64,000 nt of DNA from Arthrobacter_J sp038199985. Its GTDB lineage: Bacteria; Actinomycetota; Actinomycetes; Actinomycetales; Micrococcaceae. The stretch is taken from NCBI GenBank assembly GCA_038199985.1, contig JBBPYK010000109.1:62001-126000 (forward strand), given 5' to 3'. Shown in pieces: positions 42,198-50,942 of the stretch (position 1 is the first letter of the stretch; each line of letters begins with the position of its first letter). The notes beneath the pieces are model-generated. The model did no database searches and had not been told where the DNA came from. It saw nothing but the letters and a program-made list of their open reading frames with translations. Position numbers and translations under genes: made by a program.

Positions 42198-45054
42198 CGC
42201 AAAAGGCACTGATTCATCCCGAGGCAAGTCCTCGGGCGCTCCAACGCGCTCAACATCCGGCGCCACGGCAAAGACCAAACAACAGCAGGTCACTCACGAG
42301 GAGCCGATGCCGCTCCCTGCCCGAGCCATCAAGGGGCTATGGATGGGGATCGCACATGTGGTCGGCGCCGGTGTTCGCAAGATCGGTCAGGATGTTCATC
42401 CGGAGCGTGAGGTGCGTAGGGACGGTACGGGTTTCTTCCTGATTCTCGTCGTTGTTCTTGTCGCCATGGTTGAGTGGTGGGCGCTTCGGGGCGGATTCTG
42501 GTCCGGCATTCACGCAGTGGCCGCCGGCACCTTTGGTTGGATGGCGCTTATTATCCCGTTCATTGTATTGATAGGTGCGGTTCGCCTTTTCCGCTACCCA
42601 GAGGAACATAGGGCCAATAACCGCATCGGAATCGGTCTAGCCGTGTTTCTTCTCTCGGCATCTGCGCTTGCCCACCTCATCGGCGGAAAACCGCAGCTCT
42701 CGGAAGGCTACGACGGTTTGTGGGCCGCTGGCGGTATGGTCGGGTTCGTGCTGGCATCCCCGTTGGCCAGTATCACTGTTTATCTTCCGCTGGTGTTGTA
42801 TTCCCTGCTCACGTTCCTGAGCATCCTCATCATCACAGCCACTCCGATTCGTCACATTCCTGCACGGCTCCGGTCTTTGTACGAGCAGATGATGGGGCAG
42901 GAACCGGGGGCTCTGCGCACCAGCGACTCCGCAGATCACGACCAACGCTATCTGTATGACTCGGAGGGCCGCCGCAAAGACTCTGCCAAGACGGATAAGG
43001 GCACCAAGCGTGAACGCAGAAAACGCTCTGGCCGCAATTCCTCTGCGGCGGAGGAGCATGACCCAGAGTCACTGGTAGGAGACGAAGCGTTCGAGAACGC
43101 GGTCATCGACGATCCAGATGATACGCAGGGGGCGGCCTGCCCGATCCCTCCCGGCGTACGGAGACCCACCCAGTCAGAGCTTGCCGCTGACAAGATCAAA
43201 CGCAACCAGGGCCTACCCACCACAGGTACGCCCACTGAAGCGATCTCCACAGTGCCCCCGAGTGCGCCCGATGTTGCCGTTGCGCGCATACAGCCTCAGG
43301 CGCCAGCGGTGCCTCTGCCGCCGCGGACAGAACAGCTGCAGCTCGCTGGAGACATAAGCTACACACTGCCGCCGTCTGACTATCTGCCAGCTGGGTCTCC
43401 GCCCAAGGAACGATCCGAAGCCAATGATGCTGTCGTCACGGCATTGACCCACACGTTGGACCAGTTCAAGGTGGAAGCAAAAGTCACGGGGTTCTCTCGT
43501 GGGCCGACCGTTACGCGTTATGAGATTGCACTGGCTGCGGGAACCAAGGTGGAACGGGTTACCGCACTGGCCAAAAACATTTCCTACGCCGTTGCCAGCT
43601 CCGATGTCCGCATTTTGTCGCCTATTCCCGGTAAGTCCGCCATCGGCATCGAGATTCCCAACAGCGACCGTGAAACCGTATCGCTGGGAGATGTTCTCCG
43701 ATCCAACAACGCCCGTAAGTCAGAGCATCCCATGGTCATGGGTGTGGGCAAGGATGTCGAAGGCGGCTATGTTGTGGCGAACCTAGCCAAAACCCCGCAT
43801 TTGCTGGTGGCGGGCGCAACAGGCGCGGGTAAGTCCTCGTTCGTTAATTCTATGATTACGTCCATACTCATGCGGGCCACCCCGGACGAAGTGCGCATGA
43901 TCATGGTGGACCCGAAACGCGTGGAGTTGACCGCTTATGAGGGAGTGCCTCATCTCATTACGCCGATCATCACGAGTCCTAAGAAGGCGGCTGAAGCGCT
44001 CCAATGGGTCGTCCGCGAGATGGATACCCGATATGACGACCTTGCCAATTTCGGTTTCAAGCACATTGACGACTTCAACAAGGGCGTCCGAAACGGCAAG
44101 GTTGTTCCGCCAGCCGGATCAAAACGTGTGATCCGTCCGTATCCGTATCTTTTGGTGATTGTCGATGAGCTGGCTGACCTCATGATGGTTGCACCGCGCG
44201 ATGTTGAGGATTCCATTGTGCGGATCACCCAACTTGCCCGAGCGGCCGGCATTCACCTCGTGTTAGCCACACAGCGTCCGTCCGTGGATGTTGTGACGGG
44301 TCTGATCAAGGCGAATGTTCCCTCCCGTATGGCGTTTGCGACGTCGTCGGTCACAGACTCACGCGTTGTCTTGGACCAGCCGGGAGCGGAGAAGCTGATC
44401 GGTCAGGGAGATGCACTCTTCCTACCGATGGGCGCATCAAAACCTATTCGCGTTCAGGGCGCTTGGGTCACTGAATCGGAAATCCATCGTGTGGTCGAGC
44501 ACGTCAAGGGTCAGCTTCAAGCCAATTACCGTGATGATGTTGCTGTTCAAGCGCCAACGAAACAGATTGATGCCGATATCGGCGATGATTTGGACGTTCT
44601 ATTGCAGGCTACAGAGCTCGTTGTGACAACCCAGTTCGGCTCAACGTCGATGCTTCAGCGAAAGTTGCGGGTCGGCTTCGCGAAGGCTGGCAGACTCATG
44701 GATCTGTTGGAGTCACGCGGCGTCGTCGGACCGTCAGAGGGGTCCAAGGCCCGCGATGTCTTAGTCCAACCAGATGACCTTGCGGTCACGCTGTCCGCTA
44801 TGAAAGGCGAGGGTCCGCCCGCGGGTTCAAGTGAGCTCGACGGCGATCGAGAAGCACCAGCGAACGTTCGGACTGCTGCCCTTGCCGACAATGCCAACGC
44901 CAATCATGGGTTCGCAGAGGGATCGTCTTCCCGTAGCGATGAGGTAGCCCGGGATCTCGAAGCTCGCCCGCAACCGGTGGATTATGCCGATGGCAGCGGC
45001 AATGGCGGTGATGACGGCGGCGGCGAGGACGCGTGGTCTCTCACCGGACGGTAG
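42175..45054 (+). CDS. ftsK: DNA translocase FtsK/SpoIIIE
   Basis: A 959-residue DNA motor. The N-terminal part has about four membrane helices (roughly 80-225), then a polar linker. The alpha-beta motor has Walker A GATGAGKS (Lys553), and the gamma domain near residues 815-880 (TTQFGSTSMLQRKLRVGFAKAGRLM) reads KOPS-type sites. It moves chromosome DNA through the division septum. ATG start as in relatives (MATRTSS). The start codon lies in the spacer of a perfect inverted repeat and has no ribosome-binding site. Confidence 0.95.
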   Translation: MATRTSSAAKGTDSSRGKSSGAPTRSTSGATAKTKQQQVTHEEPMPLPARAIKGLWMGIAHVVGAGVRKIGQDVHPEREVRRDGTGFFLILVVVLVAMVEWWALRGGFWSGIHAVAAGTFGWMALIIPFIVLIGAVRLFRYPEEHRANNRIGIGLAVFLLSASALAHLIGGKPQLSEGYDGLWAAGGMVGFVLASPLASITVYLPLVLYSLLTFLSILIITATPIRHIPARLRSLYEQMMGQEPGALRTSDSADHDQRYLYDSEGRRKDSAKTDKGTKRERRKRSGRNSSAAEEHDPESLVGDEAFENAVIDDPDDTQGAACPIPPGVRRPTQSELAADKIKRNQGLPTTGTPTEAISTVPPSAPDVAVARIQPQAPAVPLPPRTEQLQLAGDISYTLPPSDYLPAGSPPKERSEANDAVVTALTHTLDQFKVEAKVTGFSRGPTVTRYEIALAAGTKVERVTALAKNISYAVASSDVRILSPIPGKSAIGIEIPNSDRETVSLGDVLRSNNARKSEHPMVMGVGKDVEGGYVVANLAKTPHLLVAGATGAGKSSFVNSMITSILMRATPDEVRMIMVDPKRVELTAYEGVPHLITPIITSPKKAAEALQWVVREMDTRYDDLANFGFKHIDDFNKGVRNGKVVPPAGSKRVIRPYPYLLVIVDELADLMMVAPRDVEDSIVRITQLARAAGIHLVLATQRPSVDVVTGLIKANVPSRMAFATSSVTDSRVVLDQPGAEKLIGQGDALFLPMGASKPIRVQGAWVTESEIHRVVEHVKGQLQANYRDDVAVQAPTKQIDADIGDDLDVLLQATELVVTTQFGSTSMLQRKLRVGFAKAGRLMDLLESRGVVGPSEGSKARDVLVQPDDLAVTLSAMKGEGPPAGSSELDGDREAPANVRTAALADNANANHGFAEGSSSRSDEVARDLEARPQPVDYADGSGNGGDDGGGEDAWSLTGR

Positions 45055-45057
45055 CCT
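45052..45057 (+). promoter_or_regulatory. -10 element (TAGCCT) for a probably leaderless pgsA transcript
   Basis: TAGCCT lies six bases before the GTG at 45064, and its TAG is the ftsK stop codon. No ribosome-binding site is seen. Confidence 0.5.
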
Positions 45058-45063
45058 TGAGCT

Positions 45064-45666
45064 GTGAATGAGATTCAGCGCAGCGTCCCTATCGTGAACA
45101 TTGCCAACGTGTTGACCGTATTGCGGATTCTACTGGTCCCCTTTTTTGTCTGGGCATTGTTGGTCGACAGCCCCGGGCTCGAACCAGAGAATGGGGTAGC
45201 TCGGTGGGTCGCGGTCGTGCTCTTTGCGGTGGCGATCTACACCGATAAGCTCGACGGTGATCTTGCCCGAAGCAAAGGCCTGATAACGGATTTCGGAAAA
45301 ATTGCTGATCCTATCGCGGACAAGTTGCTTATCGGCTCCGCGCTTTTCATGCTGGCGCTGCTCGATGAGCTGTGGTGGTGGGTTGTTATCGTCATTCTGG
45401 CTCGGGAACTTGGGATAACTCTTCTGCGGTTTGTGGTGATCCGATATGGAGTCATGCCAGCTTCGCGGGGTGGCAAGCTGAAGACCGTTGTGCAGACTCT
45501 CGCCATATTCTTGTACCTGCTCCCACTTTCCTCGATGCTCGGCAGTTGGACGCTCTGGGTGGCTGGCGGCGTCATGTTCGCTGCCGTTGTCATCACGGTC
45601 ATTACGGGGTTGGACTACGTCGTCAAGGCCCTGCGCTTGCGCGCCGGAAAGCTCTCGGACCGGTGA
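45064..45666 (+). CDS. pgsA: CDP-diacylglycerol--glycerol-3-phosphate 3-phosphatidyltransferase
   Basis: A 200-residue CDP-alcohol phosphatidyltransferase with about five membrane helices. The diagnostic DGxxAR-x8-GxxxDxxxD motif is at about 66-90 (DGDLAR then GKIADPIAD). It makes phosphatidylglycerol phosphate. It overlaps cinA by four bases (GTGA). The ftsK-pgsA-cinA-clgR order is shared with mycobacteria, where the equivalent is Rv2746c. Confidence 0.92.
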   Translation: MNEIQRSVPIVNIANVLTVLRILLVPFFVWALLVDSPGLEPENGVARWVAVVLFAVAIYTDKLDGDLARSKGLITDFGKIADPIADKLLIGSALFMLALLDELWWWVVIVILARELGITLLRFVVIRYGVMPASRGGKLKTVVQTLAIFLYLLPLSSMLGSWTLWVAGGVMFAAVVITVITGLDYVVKALRLRAGKLSDR

Positions 45667-46175
45667 CTAGCAGGGATGCGATCGCTGATGCCGTGATCAA
45701 TGAGGCTGCTCGCAACGGCGCTACGATCGCTACCGCCGAATCATTGACCGCGGGAATGGTGAGCTCATCACTGGGCGGAGTACCAGGTGCTTCCCAAGTT
45801 CTGTGCGGTGGCGTCGTGGCGTACCAGAACGCAGTCAAGGCGGCCGTGCTTGGCGTGGATTCTGCGCTTCTGGAAAGGGCCGGCTCCGTTGATCCCGAGG
45901 TGGCCGCGGCCATGTCCGAGGGCGTTCGCCAGCTAATGAACGCGGACTACGGAGTGTCCACCACTGGGGTCGCCGGACCGCAACCGCACGACGGAAAGGC
46001 AGCAGGACTTGTCTTCATCTCTGTCGCGGGACCGAGGGGAGTCTGCGTTTCAGAGTTTCACTTTGCAGGGGCGCGGAACGAGATTCGTAGCGAGACGACA
46101 ACCGCCTCTCTTCAGCTCCTCCTCACATGCCTCCTAAAGCAGCCTGAGGGTCGTGAACACAGTTCTTGCCGGTAG
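45663..46175 (+). CDS. CinA C-terminal-type protein (PncC-like nicotinamide-nucleotide amidase)
   Basis: A 170-residue protein consisting only of the CinA C-terminal domain. It has ATAESLTAGMVSSSLGGVPGAS, the GGVVAYQNAVKAAVLGV strand and VSTTGVAGPQPHDGKAAGLV. Related enzymes deamidate nicotinamide mononucleotide. GTG start overlapping the pgsA stop; an open frame further upstream is inside pgsA. The name cinA is often used for this gene in competence and recA neighbourhoods. Confidence 0.87.
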   Translation: MTSRDAIADAVINEAARNGATIATAESLTAGMVSSSLGGVPGASQVLCGGVVAYQNAVKAAVLGVDSALLERAGSVDPEVAAAMSEGVRQLMNADYGVSTTGVAGPQPHDGKAAGLVFISVAGPRGVCVSEFHFAGARNEIRSETTTASLQLLLTCLLKQPEGREHSSCR

Positions 46176-46222
46176 CCTTGGTGTTGGACAAGGTCGGATG
46201 GGAACAAATCCAGAGACTCAGA

Positions 46223-46294
46223 GGTTATGAAAGTATCAGTAGCTGATACCTTAACCGGTCCGGAATACCCGCGATGGTCGGAAGACCGACCATC
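46223..46294. promoter_or_regulatory. Two inverted repeats upstream of clgR
   Basis: An imperfect dyad runs from GGTTA (46223-46227) to TAACC (46252-46256), with a perfect core GTATCAG-TAG-CTGATAC (46233-46249). A perfect 9-bp repeat follows, GATGGTCGG-AAGA-CCGACCATC (46273-46294). Both lie between cinA and the helix-turn-helix gene and are candidates for regulator binding or leader structure. Confidence 0.5.
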
Positions 46295-46411
46295 CACTCG
46301 AGGAGCAAGGCGATACACATGGTAAAGCAACCCATATCCGTAAACGGAGTGGTCCGTTGGCGAGATGTAGGGTTGACAGACGATGCAAAGGGTGAGCCCA
46401 AGGAGCGCAAG

Positions 46412-46759
46412 ATGGTAGTTCTACGTCATGAGATTGGGGACGTCCTCCGCGATGTCCGTCAGCGTCAGAGCCGTACCCTGCGCGAGGTTTCGCATAGTGC
46501 GCGTGTGTCACTCGGCTATTTGAGTGAAGTCGAACGAGGCCAGAAAGAGGCGTCGTCAGAATTGCTCTCCTCTATCTGCAGCGCTTTGGATGTTCCGCTT
46601 TCTCTAATGCTCAGGGAGGTCAGCGAGCGGCTGGCAGTAGCGGAAGGCGTGGCCGTTCCTGATACGGTACCGCAGGAATTTTCGCGGGAGTTCACCGGCA
46701 CAATTCCCGATGAAGTGCCCGGCAATTTGAGCAAAGATCTCGCTTCTTCCTCCTACTAG
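46412..46759 (+). CDS. clgR: XRE-family transcriptional regulator ClgR
   Basis: A 115-residue regulator. The helix-turn-helix (about 12-66, REVSHSARVSLGYLSEVERGQKEASSELL) matches ClgR closely. ClgR activates clp protease and stress genes in actinobacteria. I used ATG 46412, which has AAGGAG seven bases upstream and begins MVVLRHEIGDVLR. An in-frame ATG at 46319 would add 31 residues and has a distant AGGAG. A strong terminator follows. The pspA-like gene that often follows clgR is absent. Confidence 0.9.
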   Translation: MVVLRHEIGDVLRDVRQRQSRTLREVSHSARVSLGYLSEVERGQKEASSELLSSICSALDVPLSLMLREVSERLAVAEGVAVPDTVPQEFSREFTGTIPDEVPGNLSKDLASSSY

Positions 46760-46771
46760 ACCTTTAGATGG

Positions 46772-46810
46772 AAAGGGTCCACAGAACGCTGTTCTGTGGA
46801 CCCTTTTTAG
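46772..46810 (+). terminator. Rho-independent terminator after clgR
   Basis: A perfect 16-bp stem (46772-46787 and 46791-46806) with a 3-base loop ends in a run of T. It may also serve the convergent marR gene, since the reverse strand likewise begins and ends in A/T runs. Confidence 0.9.
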
Positions 46811-46820
46811 CGCTCAGCGT

Positions 46821-47297
46821 CTAATAGTTGTCTCGAGTGTATGTTTCATTGAGTTGCCCCAGAAGTCGGGCCAATTCTCCGATGTCTACAACCGACCAAT
46901 CCTCCATGAGATGACGAAAGGCGTCCTTACGTCCGGACTGCGCTGCAAGCAGCCTGCTGGAGCCTAGTGAAGTGAGGCTGATGGCTTGAGCGCGTCCGTC
47001 CTGCGGATCTGCGGTTTTTTGAACCAGCCCAAGCTGTTCAAGCATGGTGATCTGACGGCTAACTGACGGTTTCCCTATGCCTACATTCGTGGCAAGGTCC
47101 GTGAGGCGCATGCCTCCGGTACGTTGCAGGATGACGAGTAAACCGTAGGCGGCTGGTTCCATATCTGGATGAACGCGCTTGGCAACCTTGTGCGAATTTG
47201 AGCGCGCTCGGCGCCAGAGGATGCTCAACTGCTCCTCAAGCGCCTTGATGGCTGCATCAGCAGCGCTTTCAGCTACGTCCGCACCTTGTTCGATCAT
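46821..47297 (-). CDS. MarR-family transcriptional regulator
   Basis: A 158-residue winged-helix protein. The region 50-110 (PAAYGLLVILQRTGGMRLTDLA, GIGKPSVSRQITMLEQLGLV, DPQDGRAQAISLT) is typical of MarR. It is convergent with clgR across a shared terminator and divergent from the DUF3046 gene. TACAAT on the minus strand sits six bases before its ATG, so the transcript is probably leaderless. Ligand and targets are unknown. Confidence 0.88.
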   Translation of the reverse strand: MIEQGADVAESAADAAIKALEEQLSILWRRARSNSHKVAKRVHPDMEPAAYGLLVILQRTGGMRLTDLATNVGIGKPSVSRQITMLEQLGLVQKTADPQDGRAQAISLTSLGSSRLLAAQSGRKDAFRHLMEDWSVVDIGELARLLGQLNETYTRDNY

Positions 47298-47303
47298 GGA
47301 GTC

Positions 47304-47309
47304 ATTGTA
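47304..47309 (-). promoter_or_regulatory. -10 element (TACAAT) for a probably leaderless marR transcript
   Basis: On the minus strand TACAAT lies six bases before the ATG at 47297. It is the best-matching -10 hexamer of the leaderless set in this window. Confidence 0.55.
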
Positions 47310-47393
47310 GGGGAGTCGCTCATGGCTCCATCACTTCATGGACGTGGAGGCTGGGAAGGATTAGGACATCGATGGCTGTGAGAACATTGAATA

Positions 47394-47615
47394 GTGAGAT
47401 TAAGTAACTTCTGGCGGCTTATGGATGATGAGTTCGGAGCCGGATATTCAAGGGTTCTCGCCAACGAACTAGTCCTCGCCGAGCTGGGTGGGATGACGCC
47501 CGCTGCTGCGCTAAAGGCTGGTGAAGAGCCTCGGCAGGTCTGGTCGGCTGTTTGTACAATGCAAGACGTACCTCTGGCGCGTCGCCTGGGACGGGATGCT
47601 CCACCGACTCCTTGA
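47394..47615 (+). CDS. DUF3046 family protein
   Basis: A 73-residue protein matching the actinobacterial DUF3046 family, found just upstream of recA. It has MRLSNFWRLMDDEFGAGYSRVLA and EEPRQVWSAVCTMQDVP. Function is unknown. The GTG start has no obvious ribosome-binding site. The recA promoter region begins after its stop. Confidence 0.85.
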   Translation: MRLSNFWRLMDDEFGAGYSRVLANELVLAELGGMTPAAALKAGEEPRQVWSAVCTMQDVPLARRLGRDAPPTP

Positions 47616-47664
47616 CTCCTTTCATCTGACCATCCAAGGCAAGACACGCCCACTCGATATATTC

Positions 47665-47676
47665 GAACATGTGTTC
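47665..47676. promoter_or_regulatory. LexA-binding SOS box upstream of recA
   Basis: GAACATGTGTTC is a perfect GAAC-N4-GTTC palindrome, the actinobacterial SOS box. It lies 155 bases before the recA start and is identical to the box between lexA and the LysM gene. Confidence 0.88.
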
Positions 47677-47755
47677 GGACATCGGTAGACTGCGAAACGA
47701 GGGTTACGGCAGCTGTCGACCCAAGTTGTCCACAAAGACAGGTTCGAAAGCGATT

Positions 47756-47778
47756 TTGTCAGTCCGGCCGACTACCGT
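47756..47778 (+). promoter_or_regulatory. PafBC (RecA-NDp)-type promoter of recA
   Basis: TTGTCAGTC (47756-47764), eight bases, then TACCGT (47773-47778) fits the PafBC-dependent motif TTGTCRgtg-N8-TAnnnT apart from its last lowercase base. It is positioned as the proximal promoter, about 50 bases before the recA ATG. The distal SOS box gives a second, LexA-controlled input. Confidence 0.75.
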
Positions 47779-47830
47779 CTGAGTGAGAACATCAACGGGC
47801 TAAAACGGCCCATGAAACATGAGGTGAGAC

Positions 47831-48889
47831 ATGGCAACGCAGGCAGATCGCGAGAAGGCTCTCGAAGCGGCATTGGCGCAGATCGACAAGCAGTACGGCA
47901 AGGGATCAGTCATGCGTCTCGGGGACGACGTTCGCGCTCCCGTTGAGACTATTCCCACTGGATCCATAGCGCTCGATGTCGCCCTCGGAATTGGTGGATT
48001 ACCAAGAGGTCGCGTCGTTGAAATCTACGGTCCGGAGTCATCAGGTAAAACGACTGTTGCATTGCACGCTGTGGCGAGCGCACAACGCAATGGGGGAATC
48101 GCGGCATTCATCGACGCAGAGCATGCTCTCGATCCTGAGTACGCCAAGAAGCTGGGTGTGGACACAGATGCACTTTTGGTTTCACAACCGGATACCGGTG
48201 AACAGGCCCTAGAAATCATGGACATGCTCATTGGGTCGGGGTCGCTAGACATTGTGGTTATCGACTCGGTCGCGGCATTGGTGCCCAGAGCTGAGATCGA
48301 AGGCGACATGGGGGATAGCCACGTAGGACTACAGGCCCGACTGATGAGCCAAGCTCTTCGAAAAATAACCGGCCGGTTGAGCCAATCCAAGACGACCGCC
48401 ATTTTTATCAATCAGCTGCGTGAAAAGATCGGTGTCTTCTTTGGCAGCCCTGAGACTACTACGGGTGGTAAAGCCCTCAAATTCTACGCGTCCATCCGAA
48501 TTGATGTACGCCGCATTGAGACGCTGAAGCAGGGGGCGGATGCTGTGGGTAACCGTACCCGCGCAAAGATCGTGAAAAACAAAATGGCTCCGCCTTTCAA
48601 GCAGGCTGAGTTCGACATCATTTACGGCCAGGGAATCTCCCGTGAAGGTGGACTCATCGACGTTGGTGTCGAGCAGGGATTCGTGAAAAAGTCGGGTGCT
48701 TGGTTTACCTATGACGGCGACCAGCTCGGACAAGGCAAGGAAAACGCTCGGACCTTCCTGCGCGATAACCCTGATTTGGCGGATGAGCTCGAACGGCGCA
48801 TTAAAGAAAAGATGGGAATCGGGGTGCCGCAAGAGGACGCTTCGAGCGACGCTCCGAAGCTCAAAGCCGTTGGTGGTGACGCAGTCTAG
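47831..48889 (+). CDS. recA: Recombinase A
   Basis: A 352-residue RecA. The Walker A GPESSGKT lies at 67-74 (Lys73), with DNA-binding loops L1 and L2 and a conserved C-terminal region. It drives homologous pairing and induces LexA cleavage. The ATG has a GAGGTGAG site. recX follows three bases after the stop. No intein is present, unlike M. tuberculosis RecA. Confidence 0.97.
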   Translation: MATQADREKALEAALAQIDKQYGKGSVMRLGDDVRAPVETIPTGSIALDVALGIGGLPRGRVVEIYGPESSGKTTVALHAVASAQRNGGIAAFIDAEHALDPEYAKKLGVDTDALLVSQPDTGEQALEIMDMLIGSGSLDIVVIDSVAALVPRAEIEGDMGDSHVGLQARLMSQALRKITGRLSQSKTTAIFINQLREKIGVFFGSPETTTGGKALKFYASIRIDVRRIETLKQGADAVGNRTRAKIVKNKMAPPFKQAEFDIIYGQGISREGGLIDVGVEQGFVKKSGAWFTYDGDQLGQGKENARTFLRDNPDLADELERRIKEKMGIGVPQEDASSDAPKLKAVGGDAV

Positions 48890-48892
48890 ACC

Positions 48893-49474
48893 ATGACTGC
48901 CTTTGATTCCGGGAGCGGTAAAGCAGCGTCATCCCAACGACAAGATGGGCGAGCGAGCGATTCAGGAACCACGCCTGAGCAGCGCGCGCGGGCGGTGCTG
49001 CTTCGTCAGTTGTCGGCGGCCCCAAAAACTCGCTGGCAGCTCGAGCAAAAGCTGGCGGGTCACGACACACCCCGCGACATCGCGGAATCTCTACTCGATC
49101 GCTTTGAAGAGCTGGGGCTGATCGACGACGCCTCGTTCGCAATCCTGTGGGTGGAGAGCAGATCCAGGACTAAGTCGCTGTCCCGCGGAGCTCTCAAGCG
49201 GGAACTCGCAGCTAAAGGAGTTCCCGCGGATTGCGCTGAAGCTGCTCTGGCGCAGCTCACTGAAGAAGACGAAATTGAATCCGCTAAGAGATTGGTCCGC
49301 AGGAAGATACCGAAAAGTTTTAGCTCCCAAGACCGCGACGGGCAAGATAGGGCAGTTCGAAGACTCATGGGCATGCTCGCGCGCAAAGGTTATGGGGCCG
49401 CACTGGCGTTCAAGATTGTCAAGGACGAATGCGAGACTGAGGCGGAGAGTCCGGAGGACATCTTGTTCGGATAG
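48893..49474 (+). CDS. recX: Regulatory protein RecX
   Basis: A 193-residue RecX with a polar 20-residue N-terminus and three helical repeats. Diagnostic parts are RAVLLRQLSAAPKTRWQLEQKLAGH, FEELGLIDDASFAILWVESR and RRLMGMLARKGYGAALAFKIV. It inhibits or modulates RecA filaments. It is probably co-transcribed with recA. Confidence 0.92.
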   Translation: MTAFDSGSGKAASSQRQDGRASDSGTTPEQRARAVLLRQLSAAPKTRWQLEQKLAGHDTPRDIAESLLDRFEELGLIDDASFAILWVESRSRTKSLSRGALKRELAAKGVPADCAEAALAQLTEEDEIESAKRLVRRKIPKSFSSQDRDGQDRAVRRLMGMLARKGYGAALAFKIVKDECETEAESPEDILFG

Positions 49475-49528
49475 TGACAACGCGTGGGCTGGTCGTCAGT
49501 GGCTTCTGGCTGTAGTCTGATCCACGTT

Positions 49529-50899
49529 ATGGTGAAATTCAAGCTCAGGTTCAAGAAGATTCGGCGTGTCGTCACAGTTTATGGGGTTGCTGTCGTTATG
49601 ATCTCGTCCCTTTTGGGCCTCGGCACCGTCACGCCAGCATCGGAGCTTCCCACTTGGGATGATATCCGAGCAGCCAAGGGCAATGAAGCGGCGACCGCTA
49701 ATAGAATCGCGGAAGTCGAAGGGCTCCTGGGGGAGCTTAGGCAACAGGCCGGGCAAGTCGGGGACCTCGCGGTTCAGTCTGAGTCAACTTTCCATGAAGC
49801 CGAAGAAGCTTTGAAATCTAGCAAGCGGAGGCTTCTCCTTCTGCAGGAGAAGCATAGCAACGCCCTCCTTCTTTCAGAGGAACTCAGACACAGGGCCGGA
49901 GGAATTGCGGCTCAGGCTTACAAAACCGGGTCAACGAGTCCGGGCGCCTTATTGCTTCTGGATGCGGATCACGCAGTTGAAGCCGCCAATCGCCTCGTGA
50001 TGACAAACATTTTTGGCGGACGGACGAGCGAGTTGTACGCCGAAGCCGACGCATCAGCACGCGTCGCGCAAGTCCTGCAGGAACAGCAGGAGTCAGTTCT
50101 CGCGGCGATTGAAGACCAGACTCAGGAAGCAGCAAAGGCGCTCCAGGTCGCCGAGTCAATGGATCGACGAGCCCGGCGATCTGTGGCCATAGAGGAAGAG
50201 TCCAGCTCGTTACTCTTCGAACAACTTGCCGAGCTCAAAGGTACGACTGCGCAGCTGGAGAGCTCGCGGGTGCGGGGTCTGGCAGCCCAGACCTCCTATC
50301 GGGAGCAACAGGAGGCCGCCCGCCAGATGGTGCTGGCCGACGACGAACTGGGAGGCACCCACAGCAAGGATGCTGGAGAACGACCAGCAGTAGCTGTCAA
50401 TCCGATGCCCACTGATTCCGAAACACAGGACGCCGACGGCCGTTCGCCCGAGAAGCCCCAAACGCCCGTTTCTCCCCCCAAACCGGAGCAATCTTCTCCT
50501 CCGGTCTCCTCGCCTGCACCGTCGAGACCAGCTCCGCAGCCGCCAGCGCCCGCACCGGTGCCGACACCTCCGCCCGAAGCGGACATCATTGACAATCCCG
50601 CTGCTGCGCAAACATATGCAAATTCACGCAAGGCGGCCTTTAGCTGGGATAGCGGGGAGTTTCGCTGTCTGATCAACCTGTGGAACCGCGAATCACGGTG
50701 GCGAACCAGCGCGCAGAATTCCTATAGTGGCGCGTACGGAATTCCGCAATCTCTTCCCGGATCGAAAATGGCATCCGCTGGCGCGGACTGGCGCACAAAC
50801 TACCGGACACAGGTCGATTGGGGGCTCGGCTACATTTCTGGACGGTACGGTAGCCCGTGCAAAGCATGGGATCACTCCGAGAGTCATGGTTGGTATTGA
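49529..50899 (+). CDS. Secreted coiled-coil protein with a transglycosylase-like C-terminal domain
   Basis: A 456-residue secreted protein. A basic start and hydrophobic segment form a signal peptide (about 1-38). A long Gln/Glu/Ala-rich coiled coil follows (about 45-270), then a Pro-rich linker (about 305-360). The C-terminal domain (about 375-456) with LINLWNRESRWRTSAQN, GAYGIPQSLPGSKM and YISGRYGSPCKAW resembles aggregation-promoting-factor and resuscitation-type lytic transglycosylases; Glu388 is the likely catalytic acid. It probably cuts peptidoglycan at the surface. The start is the ATG at 49529. Confidence 0.8.
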   Translation: MVKFKLRFKKIRRVVTVYGVAVVMISSLLGLGTVTPASELPTWDDIRAAKGNEAATANRIAEVEGLLGELRQQAGQVGDLAVQSESTFHEAEEALKSSKRRLLLLQEKHSNALLLSEELRHRAGGIAAQAYKTGSTSPGALLLLDADHAVEAANRLVMTNIFGGRTSELYAEADASARVAQVLQEQQESVLAAIEDQTQEAAKALQVAESMDRRARRSVAIEEESSSLLFEQLAELKGTTAQLESSRVRGLAAQTSYREQQEAARQMVLADDELGGTHSKDAGERPAVAVNPMPTDSETQDADGRSPEKPQTPVSPPKPEQSSPPVSSPAPSRPAPQPPAPAPVPTPPPEADIIDNPAAAQTYANSRKAAFSWDSGEFRCLINLWNRESRWRTSAQNSYSGAYGIPQSLPGSKMASAGADWRTNYRTQVDWGLGYISGRYGSPCKAWDHSESHGWY

Positions 50900-50930
50900 G
50901 CCCAATTGTGGCGCTTGGGCACAGAAGTCG

Positions 50931-50936
50931 TACCCT
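50931..50936 (+). promoter_or_regulatory. -10 element (TACCCT) for a probably leaderless miaB transcript
   Basis: TACCCT lies exactly six bases before the GTG at 50943, with no ribosome-binding site. Confidence 0.5.
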
Positions 50937-50942
50937 TGATAG

